Shown here: positions 38,813-47,959 of the stretch, one piece after another
Layout: the number at the start of each line of letters is the position of its first letter
How positions within the stretch are numbered: the stretch's first letter is position 1
Assembly: GCA_038240015.1 (NCBI GenBank)
Contig: JBBSEF010000008.1
Coordinates: 1 to 64,000 of the forward strand
Origin: CAHJXF01 sp038240015
GTDB lineage: Bacteria; Pseudomonadota; Gammaproteobacteria; Burkholderiales; Burkholderiaceae_D
DNA length: 64,000 nucleotides
Direction of reading: 5' to 3'
Program-made: the position numbers and the translations under genes
Notes under the pieces: model-generated
Databases searched by the model: none
Told to the model about the DNA's origin: nothing
The model's input: the letters and a program-made list of their open reading frames with translations, nothing else

Positions 38813-39598
38813 ATGGCCAACATTCTTGTAGTCGACGACGAAGTCGGCATTCGTGAGCTTCTGTCGGAGATACTCGGCGACGAGGGACATGTCGTCGCGC
38901 TCGCCGAGAATGCGGCGGCCGCGCGCGTCAAGCGGCAGGCCGAGACCTTCGACTTGGTGCTGCTCGACATCTGGATGCCCGATACCGATGGGGTGACGCT
39001 GCTCAAGGAATGGGCGGCGACCGGGGCGTTGACGATGCCGGTCATCATGATGTCGGGACACGCGACCATCGACACCGCGGTCGAAGCGACGCGCATCGGG
39101 GCGATCGACTTTCTCGAAAAACCGATCGCGTTGCAGAAGCTGTTGCGCTCCGTTCAGAAGGGTCTCGATCGCGGCTCGCTGCGCGCGCTCGCACAGGCGA
39201 CCGCGCTGCGCGCGGCACGGGCCGTGACCACCGGTCAGCAGGGCGGGGGCTCCGATGCGCTGGACGCTTCGGCACGCAACAGCGGAGCTCCGCTCAATGC
39301 GACAGGCGATGTCGCAGGCGTCATGCCGTTGGGTCCGAGCGTGACGGTCGGGCCGTTCGCGCACGGACTCGATGCCTCGGGTGCGCCGCTCCCCTATCCG
39401 GTTCGCGGCAGCGTGCCGCTCGACCTGCCGTTGCGCGAAGCGCGCGATGCGTTCGAGCGCGCTTACTTCGAGTATCACCTCGCTCAGGAGAACGGCAGCA
39501 TGACGCGCGTCGCCGAAAAGACCGGACTCGAGCGCACGCACCTGTATCGCAAGTTGAAGCAGCTCGGCATCGAGTTGAACAAGTCACCGCGACGATGA
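38813..39598 (+). CDS. ntrX: NtrX response regulator lacking the AAA+ domain
   Basis: This 261-residue regulator has an N-terminal receiver domain with Asp52 (LVLLDIWMPDTDG) as phospho-site and DD at 8-9, and a C-terminal Fis-type helix-turn-helix (MTRVAEKTGLERTHLYRKLKQLGIEL). The sigma-54-activating AAA+ domain of classical NtrX is missing: no GAFTGA-like or Walker motif is present. Instead there is a linker of about 80 residues rich in Ala/Gly/Ser. It is unlikely to be a sigma-54 activator; it probably acts as a DNA-binding regulator on its own. The start is ATG 38813; the receiver N-terminus is standard from there. Confidence 0.93.
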   Translation: MANILVVDDEVGIRELLSEILGDEGHVVALAENAAAARVKRQAETFDLVLLDIWMPDTDGVTLLKEWAATGALTMPVIMMSGHATIDTAVEATRIGAIDFLEKPIALQKLLRSVQKGLDRGSLRALAQATALRAARAVTTGQQGGGSDALDASARNSGAPLNATGDVAGVMPLGPSVTVGPFAHGLDASGAPLPYPVRGSVPLDLPLREARDAFERAYFEYHLAQENGSMTRVAEKTGLERTHLYRKLKQLGIELNKSPRR

Positions 39599-39620
39599 AC
39601 GCGCGCGCGGCGCATCTGCG

Positions 39621-41027
39621 ATGAAGATCATCATCGTCGGCGCGGGTCGTGTCGGTGCGAGTGTTGCCGAGCTCCTGGTGTCCGAGCGCAACGACATCAC
39701 GGTCGTCGACAGCGACGCCGCGGTCCTCGCCACGCTCTCGGAGCGCTTCGATCTCAAGGTCGTGGTCGGCAACGCGATACAACCGTCGGTGCTGCGCGAT
39801 GCGGGAGCGGAAGACGCCGACCTGTTGATCGCGGCGGCCGCGCGCGACGAAACCAACCTCGTCGTCTGCCGTGTCGCCAAGCAGCGCTTCAACGTGCCCA
39901 CACGCATCATTCGATTGCGCTCGGCCGAATTCGCCCAGCACACCGAACTGACCGGGACCGAAGGCTTCTGCGCCGACTACATCATCTCGCCCGAAGAGAG
40001 CGTGACCCAGGCAATCGTTCGCCTGATCGAATATCCCGAAGCGCTGCAGGTGATCGAATTGGCCGAGGGCAAGGTCGTGCTGGTCGCGGCCCGGGCCTAC
40101 GAGGGCGGACGTCTCACCGGCCATACGCTGACGGAACTCCGCGAGCATCTGCAAGGCGTCGATGCGCGCATCGTCGCGATCTTTCGCAACGAAAGCTCGA
40201 TCACGCCCGACGGCAACACCCGCATCGAAGCCGGCGACGAAGTGTTCTGTCTGGCGTCGAAGAAAGACATACGCCGCGTGATGGTCGAGCTGCGACCCAA
40301 GGACAAGAAGGTCGAGCGCATCATGATCGCGGGCGGCGGCAACATCGGCTTGCGGCTCGCGCGGATCCTCGAAGCCGAGTACCGCGGCAAGTATCAGGTC
40401 AAGATCGTCGATGCGATCAAGAAGCGCTGCGAATATCTGGCGCAGGAGTTGTCGCACACGCTGGTGCTGGTGGGCGACGCGACCGATGAAGACCTGCTCG
40501 CGGACGAACACGTCAACGACATGGACCTGTTCATCTCGCTGACCAACGATGACGAAGACAACATCATGGCGTCGCTACTCGCCAAGAAGATGGGCGCCAG
40601 AAGAGTGATCGCGCTGATCAACCGGCGTGCCTACGGCGAGTTGATGCAGGGCGGCCAGATCGACGTCGCGTTGTCGCCCGCGCAGGCGACCATCGGCGAA
40701 CTGCTGACCTATGTGCGCAGCGGCGACGTGGTGGCCGTGCACTCGCTGCGGCGCGGAGCGGCCGAAGCGATCGAAGTGATCGCGCATGGGGAAGCGAAAT
40801 CGTCGCGCGTGATCGGCAAGCGGGTCGATGAGATCGATCTGTTCTCCGGCAGCGGCGGTGTATTCGTCGGTGCGATAGTCCGCGGCAAAGGCGATGGGGC
40901 GCGCGTGCTGATGGCGCATCACGACACGGTGATTGAAGCCGAGGATCACGTGATCGTGTTTGTCACCAACAAACGCATGATCCCCAAGGTGGAGAAGCTG
41001 TTCCAGGTCGGCGCCGGCTTCCTCTAG
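39621..41027 (+). CDS. trkA: Trk potassium uptake regulator TrkA
   Basis: This 468-residue cytosolic protein has two tandem RCK units, each a Rossmann NAD-binding fold plus a C-terminal TrkA_C domain. The first is KIIIVGAGRVGASVAELLVSE at residue 2; the second is VERIMIAGGGNIGLRLARILE near residue 232. It binds NAD(H) and controls the TrkH channel encoded downstream. The gap from ntrX is 22 bases, so it is in the same transcript as ntrYX, an arrangement typical for betaproteobacteria. Confidence 0.96.
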   Translation: MKIIIVGAGRVGASVAELLVSERNDITVVDSDAAVLATLSERFDLKVVVGNAIQPSVLRDAGAEDADLLIAAAARDETNLVVCRVAKQRFNVPTRIIRLRSAEFAQHTELTGTEGFCADYIISPEESVTQAIVRLIEYPEALQVIELAEGKVVLVAARAYEGGRLTGHTLTELREHLQGVDARIVAIFRNESSITPDGNTRIEAGDEVFCLASKKDIRRVMVELRPKDKKVERIMIAGGGNIGLRLARILEAEYRGKYQVKIVDAIKKRCEYLAQELSHTLVLVGDATDEDLLADEHVNDMDLFISLTNDDEDNIMASLLAKKMGARRVIALINRRAYGELMQGGQIDVALSPAQATIGELLTYVRSGDVVAVHSLRRGAAEAIEVIAHGEAKSSRVIGKRVDEIDLFSGSGGVFVGAIVRGKGDGARVLMAHHDTVIEAEDHVIVFVTNKRMIPKVEKLFQVGAGFL

Positions 41028-41056
41028 TCCGCGTCCAATCCGCGCGAGCGCGTCGC

Positions 41057-42526
41057 ATGTCCACCTTTCTGCCCGTCGTCCATGTGCTCGGCGCGATCAT
41101 CGCGCTGTTCGGCCTGTCGTTCCTGGTTCCGCTGGGCGTCGCATTCGGTTACGGGGAAAGCGCGCTGCCGATCTACGGCATCCCTCTTGCGATCTCGTTC
41201 GCGTTCGGCGGCGTGCTGTATCTCGCCACGCTCGCGAGCGTGCGACGCTCGCGCCGCGAACTGCAACCGCGCGACGGTTTCCTGCTGGTCAGTCTGGTGT
41301 GGCTGGTCGTGCCGTTGTTCGCGATGCAGCCTTTCATGCTTCACCTGCCGCAACTCTCGATCACCGATGCTTACTTCGAAGCGGTTTCGGGATTGACGAC
41401 GACGGGCGCCACGACGCTGATCGATCTCGATCATCTGCCCGCTTCCTTGCACGCGTGGCGCGCGCTCTTGGTGTGGATCGGAGGCATGGGCGTGCTGGTG
41501 CTCGCAGTGGCCATCCTGCCGGTGCTCGGCGTGGGAGGCAGCCAGGTGTTTCGGACCGAGACGCCGGGTCCGATGAAGGATGCGCGGCTCACGCCGCGTA
41601 TTGCCGAGACCGCCAAGGGCTTGTACGGCGTCTATGTCGGATTGACTATCGTCTGCATGTTGTGTTTGAAGTGGGCCGGCATGTCGTGGTTCGACGCCTT
41701 CTGCCATGCGGGAGCCATCCTTGGTCTGGGCGGCGTATCGACGCACGATGCGAGTTTCGGTTACTTCGATTCGTTTGCGATCGAACTCGTCGCGATGATC
41801 TTCATGACGCTCGCCGCGCTCAACTTCGCGACGCATTTTCGCGCCTTCCGGCAGCGCAATCTGTCGGCCTACAGCCGTTGTCCCGAAGCCCGCTGGACCT
41901 TGGCCGCGCTGGTTCTCGGCAGCCTGATCGTCGCGAGCTTTCTGCTGCACACCGGCACTTACCTCGACCCGTGGGACGCGTTGCGCCACGCGTTCTTCAA
42001 CACCATCTCAGTGGCGACCACTGCCGGATTCGCCAGCACCGATTTCAGTATCTGGCCCGAGTTCGCTCCGGTGTTCATGTTGTTCCTTTCGTGCTTCGCG
42101 GCAAGCGCGGGTTCTACCGGCGGCGGCATCAAGATGATTCGCGCGGTGCTGATGTTCAAACAGACCGCGCGCGAAATGGTCCGCATCCTGCACCCGCGCG
42201 TCGTCAACCCCTTGCGGCTGGGCAGCGACATCGTCGACAACAAGGTCATCTTCTCGATGCTCGCCTTCATGCTGATGTATGGAGCGACCATCGTCACGCT
42301 GACGATCGCGATGTTGTTCACTGGCCTCGACGTGATCACCGCCTTCACAGCCGTGGTTTCGTGCGTGAACAATGCGGGTCCGGGCATGAACCAGGTAGGC
42401 CCGGCCACCACCTTCGCCGTGCTCAGCGACGCGCAGAGTTGGATCTGCATCGTCGCGATGATTCTCGGACGGCTTGAACTATTCACGCTGTTGGTACTCT
42501 TCACTCCAGGATTCTGGCGAAAGTAG
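41057..42526 (+). CDS. trkH: Trk potassium transporter membrane subunit TrkH
   Basis: This 489-residue membrane protein has four M1-P-M2-like repeats forming a K+ pathway. Pore-loop-like segments include VSGLTTTGATTLIDL, ATTAGFASTDFSIWP and VVSCVNNAGPGMNQVGP, where the Gly residues form the selectivity filter. The gate-loop region LSCFAASAGSTGGGIKMIRAVLM is also present. TrkA binds its cytosolic face. It takes K+ up with high affinity. It is the last gene of the rsmB-DUF4390-ntrYX-trkAH transcript. Confidence 0.96.
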   Translation: MSTFLPVVHVLGAIIALFGLSFLVPLGVAFGYGESALPIYGIPLAISFAFGGVLYLATLASVRRSRRELQPRDGFLLVSLVWLVVPLFAMQPFMLHLPQLSITDAYFEAVSGLTTTGATTLIDLDHLPASLHAWRALLVWIGGMGVLVLAVAILPVLGVGGSQVFRTETPGPMKDARLTPRIAETAKGLYGVYVGLTIVCMLCLKWAGMSWFDAFCHAGAILGLGGVSTHDASFGYFDSFAIELVAMIFMTLAALNFATHFRAFRQRNLSAYSRCPEARWTLAALVLGSLIVASFLLHTGTYLDPWDALRHAFFNTISVATTAGFASTDFSIWPEFAPVFMLFLSCFAASAGSTGGGIKMIRAVLMFKQTAREMVRILHPRVVNPLRLGSDIVDNKVIFSMLAFMLMYGATIVTLTIAMLFTGLDVITAFTAVVSCVNNAGPGMNQVGPATTFAVLSDAQSWICIVAMILGRLELFTLLVLFTPGFWRK

Positions 42527-42635
42527 TCGGCTGTCACGCGCCTTGAATCCGCTCGTTTGGCCCCGATCTTGCTTGATATTCAGAAGGTTCTTTGTGCGTT
42601 TTGCCTACGCGAACCCTTCGCAATCGGAGTCGTCG

Positions 42636-42896
42636 ATGAACATGATCTACAACAGCCCCAACTATTGCGTCGTCGAGTTCGCCGCGTTCGCAGGCGGTGA
42701 CGGGCGCGAAGAAAACGGTGGTTTCGAAATCATGGACAAGACCGCGAAACGCGAGATCTACCTCGGAGGAGCGCTTGCCGATTCGTTCCGCAAGGAGGTC
42801 GCCTCGCTGATCGATACAGAGCCATCGATCGAAGAAATCGACGAGTATCTTTCGCGCTTCGATTCGATGATGCGCCAGCCCCTCGTGCTGCATTGA
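42636..42896 (+). CDS. DUF3567 protein
   Basis: This 86-residue protein of the DUF3567 family matches along its length: MNMIYNSPNYCVVEF, GGFEIMDKTAKREIYLGG and IEEIDEYLSRFDSMMRQPLVLH. The family is limited almost entirely to Burkholderiales, which supports the placement of this genome. Function unknown. GGAGT precedes the ATG at 42636. It stands between trkH and metH, with its own upstream gap of about 110 bases. Confidence 0.92.
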   Translation: MNMIYNSPNYCVVEFAAFAGGDGREENGGFEIMDKTAKREIYLGGALADSFRKEVASLIDTEPSIEEIDEYLSRFDSMMRQPLVLH

Positions 42897-43069
42897 AGGG
42901 GCGCTGACGCTGCTGCAATTGACGGGTGCGCTCGAAGTGAGCGGCTCTCGCGCCGCCCTTCCGCGTTAAAATTGTCGACACCTGACGGTTCTTGTCCGGT
43001 CGGGCCGTTGCCCGTCCAACGCGCTTGCAGCCGAGTTGCAGCCGATACGCCGATCTACCGGAGCCCCCT

Positions 43070-44119
43070 ATGCCCATCGACGCCGCATCCGTATTGCCGG
43101 GTCTTCTCGACCGCCGCATTCTGATCATCGATGGTGCGATGGGCACCATGGTTCAGCGCTACAAGCTCGACGAAGCGGGCTATCGGGGCGAGCGCTTTGC
43201 AGATTTCTCCGCGGACTCGGGCGTGGATGTCCACGTGAAGGGCAACAACGAGTTGCTCAGCCTGACGCAACCGCACGTGATCCGCGAAATCCACGAACAA
43301 TACCTCGCCGCGGGCGCCGATCTGATCGAGACCAACACGTTCGGCGCGACCCGCATCGCGCAGGCCGACTATCGCATGCAGCATCTCGCCTACGAGATGA
43401 ATCTGGAATCCGCGCGACTCGCTCGCGCCGCGTGTGAAAAATATTCGACACCAGACAAGCCGCGTTTCGTCGTGGGCGCACTGGGTCCGACGCCCAAGAC
43501 CGCATCGATCTCGTCGGATGTCAACGACCCGGGCGCGCGCAACGTCAGCTTCGATGAGCTTCGCGATGCCTACTACGAGCAGGTACGCGGCCTCGTCGAT
43601 GGCGGGGCACAGGTCTTGATCGTCGAGACCATCTTCGACACGCTCAATGCCAAGGCCGCGCTGTTCGCCATCGATCAGTATTACGACGACACCGGACACG
43701 CGCGCCTGCCGCTGATGATCTCCGGCACCGTCACCGACGCCTCGGGCCGCATCCTGTCGGGCCAGACCGTCGAAGCATTCTGGAACTCGGTGCGGCATGC
43801 CGAGCCACTGTCGATCGGTTTGAATTGCGCGCTCGGCGCGGCGTTGATGAGGCCGTATGTCGCGGAGTTGTCGCGCATCGCCGATACCTATGCGAGCGTC
43901 TATCCGAACGCGGGTCTTCCCAATCCGATGAGCGAGACCGGCTTCGACGAAACGCCGGCGATCACTTCCTCGTTGATCAAGGAATTTGCCGAGGCCGGCT
44001 TCATCAATCTGGCCGGCGGATGCTGCGGCACGACGCCCGAGCACATCGCGGCGATCGCCCTTGCGTTGAAAGACATCCCGCCGCGAAAGATTCCGGTCGC
44101 ACTGCCGTTGGCCGCCTGA
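43070..44119 (+). CDS. metH: Methionine synthase, homocysteine-binding part
   Basis: This 349-residue protein is the N-terminal module of cobalamin-dependent methionine synthase as a separate gene. It is a TIM barrel binding homocysteine by zinc with Cys253 (LNCALG), Cys318 and Cys319 (GGCCGTTPEHI). The opening sequence ILIIDGAMGTMVQRYKLDEAGYRGERF matches MetH. It lacks the pterin, B12 and activation modules, which are encoded by the next gene. The start is ATG 43070. The split into two genes is normal in Burkholderiales. No SAM/SAH riboswitch was recognised upstream. Confidence 0.94.
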   Translation: MPIDAASVLPGLLDRRILIIDGAMGTMVQRYKLDEAGYRGERFADFSADSGVDVHVKGNNELLSLTQPHVIREIHEQYLAAGADLIETNTFGATRIAQADYRMQHLAYEMNLESARLARAACEKYSTPDKPRFVVGALGPTPKTASISSDVNDPGARNVSFDELRDAYYEQVRGLVDGGAQVLIVETIFDTLNAKAALFAIDQYYDDTGHARLPLMISGTVTDASGRILSGQTVEAFWNSVRHAEPLSIGLNCALGAALMRPYVAELSRIADTYASVYPNAGLPNPMSETGFDETPAITSSLIKEFAEAGFINLAGGCCGTTPEHIAAIALALKDIPPRKIPVALPLAA

Positions 44120-44184
44120 CCCTCGTCCATCTTCCCGACCCTTGCGCGCCCCTTTCGCGGACGCGCGTGGCTTTCCGATCGCAC

Positions 44185-46926
44185 ATGAACAGCCCTTCGA
44201 TACCGAGCACAACGTCGCCTCTGTCGTCCTATCGTCCGCTGCGCCTGTCGGGCCTCGAGCCCTTCACGATCGACGACGATTCGTTGTTCGTGAACGTCGG
44301 CGAACGCACCAATGTGACGGGCTCGAAGGCCTTCGCGCGGATGATTCTCGAAGACCGCTTCGAGGACGCATTGGTGGTCGCGCGTCAGCAGGTCGAGAAC
44401 GGCGCGCAGATCATCGACATCAACATGGACGAGGCGATGCTCGACTCGAAGGCGGCCATGGTGCGCTTTCTGCATCTGATCGCGTCCGAGCCCGACATCG
44501 CGCGCGTGCCGATCATGATCGACTCGTCGAAGTGGGACGTGATCGAAGCGGGCTTGAAGTGTGTGCAGGGCAAGGCGATCGTCAATTCGATCTCGATGAA
44601 GGAAGGCGAGGCTGAATTCCTGCGACAGGCCAAACTGTGCAAACGCTACGGCGCCGCGATCGTCGTGATGGCCTTCGACGAGAAGGGCCAGGCCGATACC
44701 TATCAGCGCAAGATCGACATCTGCAAGCGCGCCTACCAGGTGTTGACAGAGCAAGTGGCCTTCCCGCCTGAAGACATCATTTTCGATCCGAACATTTTCG
44801 CGATTGCGACCGGCATCGAGGAGCACAACAACTACGCGGTCGATTTCCTCAACGCATGCCGCTGGATCAAGGCCAACCTGCCGTACGCGAAACTCTCGGG
44901 CGGCGTCTCGAACGTCAGCTTCTCGTTTCGCGGCAACGACCCTGCGCGCGAAGCGATCCACACGGTCTTTCTGTTTCACGCGATCAAGGCCGGCCTGACG
45001 ATGGGCATCGTCAACGCCGGCATGATCGGCGTGTACGACGAGCTCGATCCCGAATTGCGCGAGCGCGTCGAAGACGTGGTGCTCAATCGCAGAGCCGACG
45101 CGACCGAACGCATGATCGAGTTCGCGACCGACTTGAAGTCGGGGGGCAAGCGCGAAGAGCAGACCCTCGCATGGCGCAGCGACCCCGTCGAGAAGAGGCT
45201 CTCGCATGCGCTGGTTCACGGCATCACGCAGTGGATCGTGGAAGACACCGAAGAGATGCGTGTGAAGATCGCCGCAGCGGGCGGTCGCACGATCAACGTG
45301 ATCGAAGGCCCATTGATGGACGGCATGAATATCGTTGGCGATCTGTTCGGCGCGGGCAAGATGTTCCTGCCGCAAGTCGTCAAGAGCGCGCGCGTGATGA
45401 AGCAGGCGGTCGCGCATCTGATCCCCTTCATCGAAGCCGAGAAGGCCGCGCATGTCGCAGCCGGAGGCGAAGCGAAAGCCAAGGGCAAGATCGTGATTGC
45501 GACCGTCAAGGGCGACGTGCACGATATCGGCAAGAACATCGTCACGGTGGTTCTTCAGTGCAACAACTTCGACGTCGTCAACATGGGCGTGATGGTCCCG
45601 TGCTCGGACATCCTCGCGAAAGCCAAGGCCGAAGGTGCGGACATCGTCGGCTTGTCGGGCTTGATCACGCCCAGTCTCGAAGAGATGGCCTATGTCGCGC
45701 GCGAGATGCAGCGCGACGAGCACTTCCGCATGCTGAAGATTCCGCTGTTGATCGGCGGCGCAACCACGTCGCGCGCGCACACCGCAGTCAAGATCGCGCC
45801 GCATTACGAAGGGCCGGTGGTGCATGTGACCGATGCGAGCCGCTCGGTGGGCGTTGCGCAGAATTTGCTCGCACCTGCGGGCAAGGAACGCTTTCTCGCC
45901 GAGATCGAGGCCGACTACGCGAGACTGCGCGAACTGCATGCGAACAAGAAGGCCGCGCCGCTGATCTCGCTCGCGGCCGCGCGCGCGAATCGCGTTCCCA
46001 TCGCTTGGTCGTCGTATCGTGCGCCCAAGCCCAAGTTCATCGGTCGTCGCGTGTTCAAGAACTACGACCTGCTGGAGATCGCCGAGGCGATCGACTGGGG
46101 CCCGTTCTTTCAGACCTGGGAGTTGCACGGCGCTTTTCCCGGCATCCTCACCGACGACGTGGTCGGCGAGTCCGCGCGTCGCGTCTATGGAGACGGGCAG
46201 ATGATGTTGAAGAAGGTCTTGTCGAACCGCTGGCTGACCGCGAATGCGGTGGTCGTCTTCTACCCCGCCGCGAGTGTCGGCGACGACATCGTGCTTTATG
46301 CCGACGAGTCGCGCGAGCAATCCGTGCTGACGTGGACCGGACTCAGGCAGCAGACGCAAAAACCCGCGGGCACGCCCAATCGCGCGCTCGCCGACTACAT
46401 CGCACCGAAGGATTCAGGCGTGCCCGACTGGATCGGCGCGTTCGCGGTTACGACGGGACTCGGCGTGGACAAGCTGGCCGCGCGCTTCGAGGCCGAGCAC
46501 GACGACTATTCGTCGATCATGATCAAGGCGATCGCCGATCGGCTTGCCGAAGCCTTCGCCGAGACGATGCACGCGCGCGTGCGGCGCGACCTGTGGGGCT
46601 ACGCACCCGACGAGACGATGAGCAACAGCGACTTGATCGCCGAGAAGTATCGCGGCATCCGTCCCGCGCCCGGCTACCCCGCGTGTCCCGAGCACACCGT
46701 CAAGGCTCCGCTGTTCGATCTTCTCGGCGCCCACGAGATCGGCATGACGGTGACCGAGAGTTTCGCGATGCTGCCCGCGTCATCGGTGTCGGGCTTCTAC
46801 TTCGCGCATCCCGACGCGAAGTATTTCGCAGTCGGCAGAATCGGCAGCGATCAGGTGGCCGACATTGCGCGGCGTCGAGACGAGTCGATCGAAGAGGTCG
46901 AGCGCGCGCTTGCGCCGAATCTGTAA
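44185..46926 (+). CDS. metH: Methionine synthase, folate-, B12- and SAM-binding part
   Basis: This 913-residue protein supplies the remaining MetH modules. The pterin-binding barrel starts with LFVNVGERTNVTGSKAFARMI and has NINMDEAMLDS. The B12 cap and Rossmann domain follow, with the cobalt-ligand His446 in DVHDIG and the VGLSGLITPSLEEM base-off site. The C-terminal activation domain binds SAM (RPAPGYPACPEHT). It methylates homocysteine bound on the partner protein. The ATG at 44185 is 65 bases after the first metH stop. Full length compared with the matching part of E. coli MetH. Confidence 0.95.
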   Translation: MNSPSIPSTTSPLSSYRPLRLSGLEPFTIDDDSLFVNVGERTNVTGSKAFARMILEDRFEDALVVARQQVENGAQIIDINMDEAMLDSKAAMVRFLHLIASEPDIARVPIMIDSSKWDVIEAGLKCVQGKAIVNSISMKEGEAEFLRQAKLCKRYGAAIVVMAFDEKGQADTYQRKIDICKRAYQVLTEQVAFPPEDIIFDPNIFAIATGIEEHNNYAVDFLNACRWIKANLPYAKLSGGVSNVSFSFRGNDPAREAIHTVFLFHAIKAGLTMGIVNAGMIGVYDELDPELRERVEDVVLNRRADATERMIEFATDLKSGGKREEQTLAWRSDPVEKRLSHALVHGITQWIVEDTEEMRVKIAAAGGRTINVIEGPLMDGMNIVGDLFGAGKMFLPQVVKSARVMKQAVAHLIPFIEAEKAAHVAAGGEAKAKGKIVIATVKGDVHDIGKNIVTVVLQCNNFDVVNMGVMVPCSDILAKAKAEGADIVGLSGLITPSLEEMAYVAREMQRDEHFRMLKIPLLIGGATTSRAHTAVKIAPHYEGPVVHVTDASRSVGVAQNLLAPAGKERFLAEIEADYARLRELHANKKAAPLISLAAARANRVPIAWSSYRAPKPKFIGRRVFKNYDLLEIAEAIDWGPFFQTWELHGAFPGILTDDVVGESARRVYGDGQMMLKKVLSNRWLTANAVVVFYPAASVGDDIVLYADESREQSVLTWTGLRQQTQKPAGTPNRALADYIAPKDSGVPDWIGAFAVTTGLGVDKLAARFEAEHDDYSSIMIKAIADRLAEAFAETMHARVRRDLWGYAPDETMSNSDLIAEKYRGIRPAPGYPACPEHTVKAPLFDLLGAHEIGMTVTESFAMLPASSVSGFYFAHPDAKYFAVGRIGSDQVADIARRRDESIEEVERALAPNL

Positions 46927-47004
46927 TGCAACGCTCCATTCGCTTTCGCAGGAACGACGATCTTCATGATGTTTGCGTCAGGTAGTTCGTAGTCTTCAAC
47001 AGTC

Positions 47005-47907
47005 ATGTCCGTCATCCTGCAAGTCGAGCACACCACCACCTATCGCTACGCGCGGCCGGTGACGTTCGGCGAGCATCGCGTGATGTTTCGTCCGCGTTCG
47101 GGCTACGACGTGCAAGTGCTCGACCTCTCGCTCGAGGTGACGCCCGAGTCCGACATCCGCTGGGTGCACGACGCGTTTTCCAACGGCGTCACGCTGGTCA
47201 CCCCGCGCATATTAGCCGACGAATTGCGCATGGTCGCGCGCTTCACGATCGAGCATTTCGGGGCAAGCGGCCTCGAATCCCCTCTCGCGCCGCATGCTCG
47301 GCACTATCCGTTCGCCTACAGCGCCGAAGAGCGCATCGATCTGGGCGCCTTGCTCGTGCCCCAGCACGGGGACCCCGATGGTCGCGTGACCGCATGGGCC
47401 AACATGTTCATTCCGTCGATCGGCAACATCTCGACGCGCCGCATGCTGGCCGACATCACCGAAACGATCAAGAGCGACTTCGCCTATGCCGCGCGCGATA
47501 CCGAAGGCACGCAGACGCCGACGCAAACCTTGAGTCTGCGCATGGGCTCGTGCCGGGACTTTGCGCTGTTGATGATCGAAGCCGTGCGGCGTCTCGGCTT
47601 CGCCGCGCGTTTCGTGTCGGGTTATATCTACGATCCATCGATCGACGGTCAGGGCAGCGCCGTGGTCGGCGGTGGCGCCACGCACGCATGGGTCGAGGTC
47701 TATGTGCCAGGCGCGGGCTGGCTGACGTTCGACCCGACCAATCGTCTCTATGGAGGCACCGATCTGATTCGTGTCGCCGTCACGCGCGACGCGTTTCAGG
47801 CAGCGCCGATCCAGGGCTCGTTCACCGGTAGAGTCGGCGACTACATGGGCATGATCGTGGACGTGAAGGTGCGTCGCATTTCCGGCCCGATCGTGCCCGG
47901 GACATGA
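47005..47907 (+). CDS. Transglutaminase-like (cysteine protease fold) protein
   Basis: This 300-residue protein has an N-terminal beta-rich domain (VILQVEHTTTYRYARPVTFGEHRVMFRPR) and a transglutaminase core. The catalytic triad is Cys183 (LRMGSCRDFALLMIEAVRRLG), His227 (ATHAWVEVYVPGAGWLTFDP) and Asp243. Members are often paired with a DUF2126 or circularly permuted ATP-grasp protein; here they are missing and the next gene is unrelated. The ATG at 47005 is well placed. Substrate unknown; such proteins probably act on peptides or protein amides. Confidence 0.9.
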   Translation: MSVILQVEHTTTYRYARPVTFGEHRVMFRPRSGYDVQVLDLSLEVTPESDIRWVHDAFSNGVTLVTPRILADELRMVARFTIEHFGASGLESPLAPHARHYPFAYSAEERIDLGALLVPQHGDPDGRVTAWANMFIPSIGNISTRRMLADITETIKSDFAYAARDTEGTQTPTQTLSLRMGSCRDFALLMIEAVRRLGFAARFVSGYIYDPSIDGQGSAVVGGGATHAWVEVYVPGAGWLTFDPTNRLYGGTDLIRVAVTRDAFQAAPIQGSFTGRVGDYMGMIVDVKVRRISGPIVPGT

Positions 47908-47959
47908 AAGGAACGCAGCGCGTGCCAGAGCTCGTGCGCGGATCGTGACCCTGCATTCG

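Noticed and set aside
42897..43069. Possible SAH or SAM riboswitch before metH
   Set aside because: GGGGCGCTG at 42898-42905 recalls part of the SAH riboswitch, but the remaining conserved core and the pairing arms are missing. I could not fold a convincing aptamer by eye; a covariance-model search would decide.
43900..46359. 819-codon open frame antisense to metH
   Set aside because: Same effect as for coxL: a composition shadow of well-conserved metH genes, with no recognisable motif and no ribosome-binding site.
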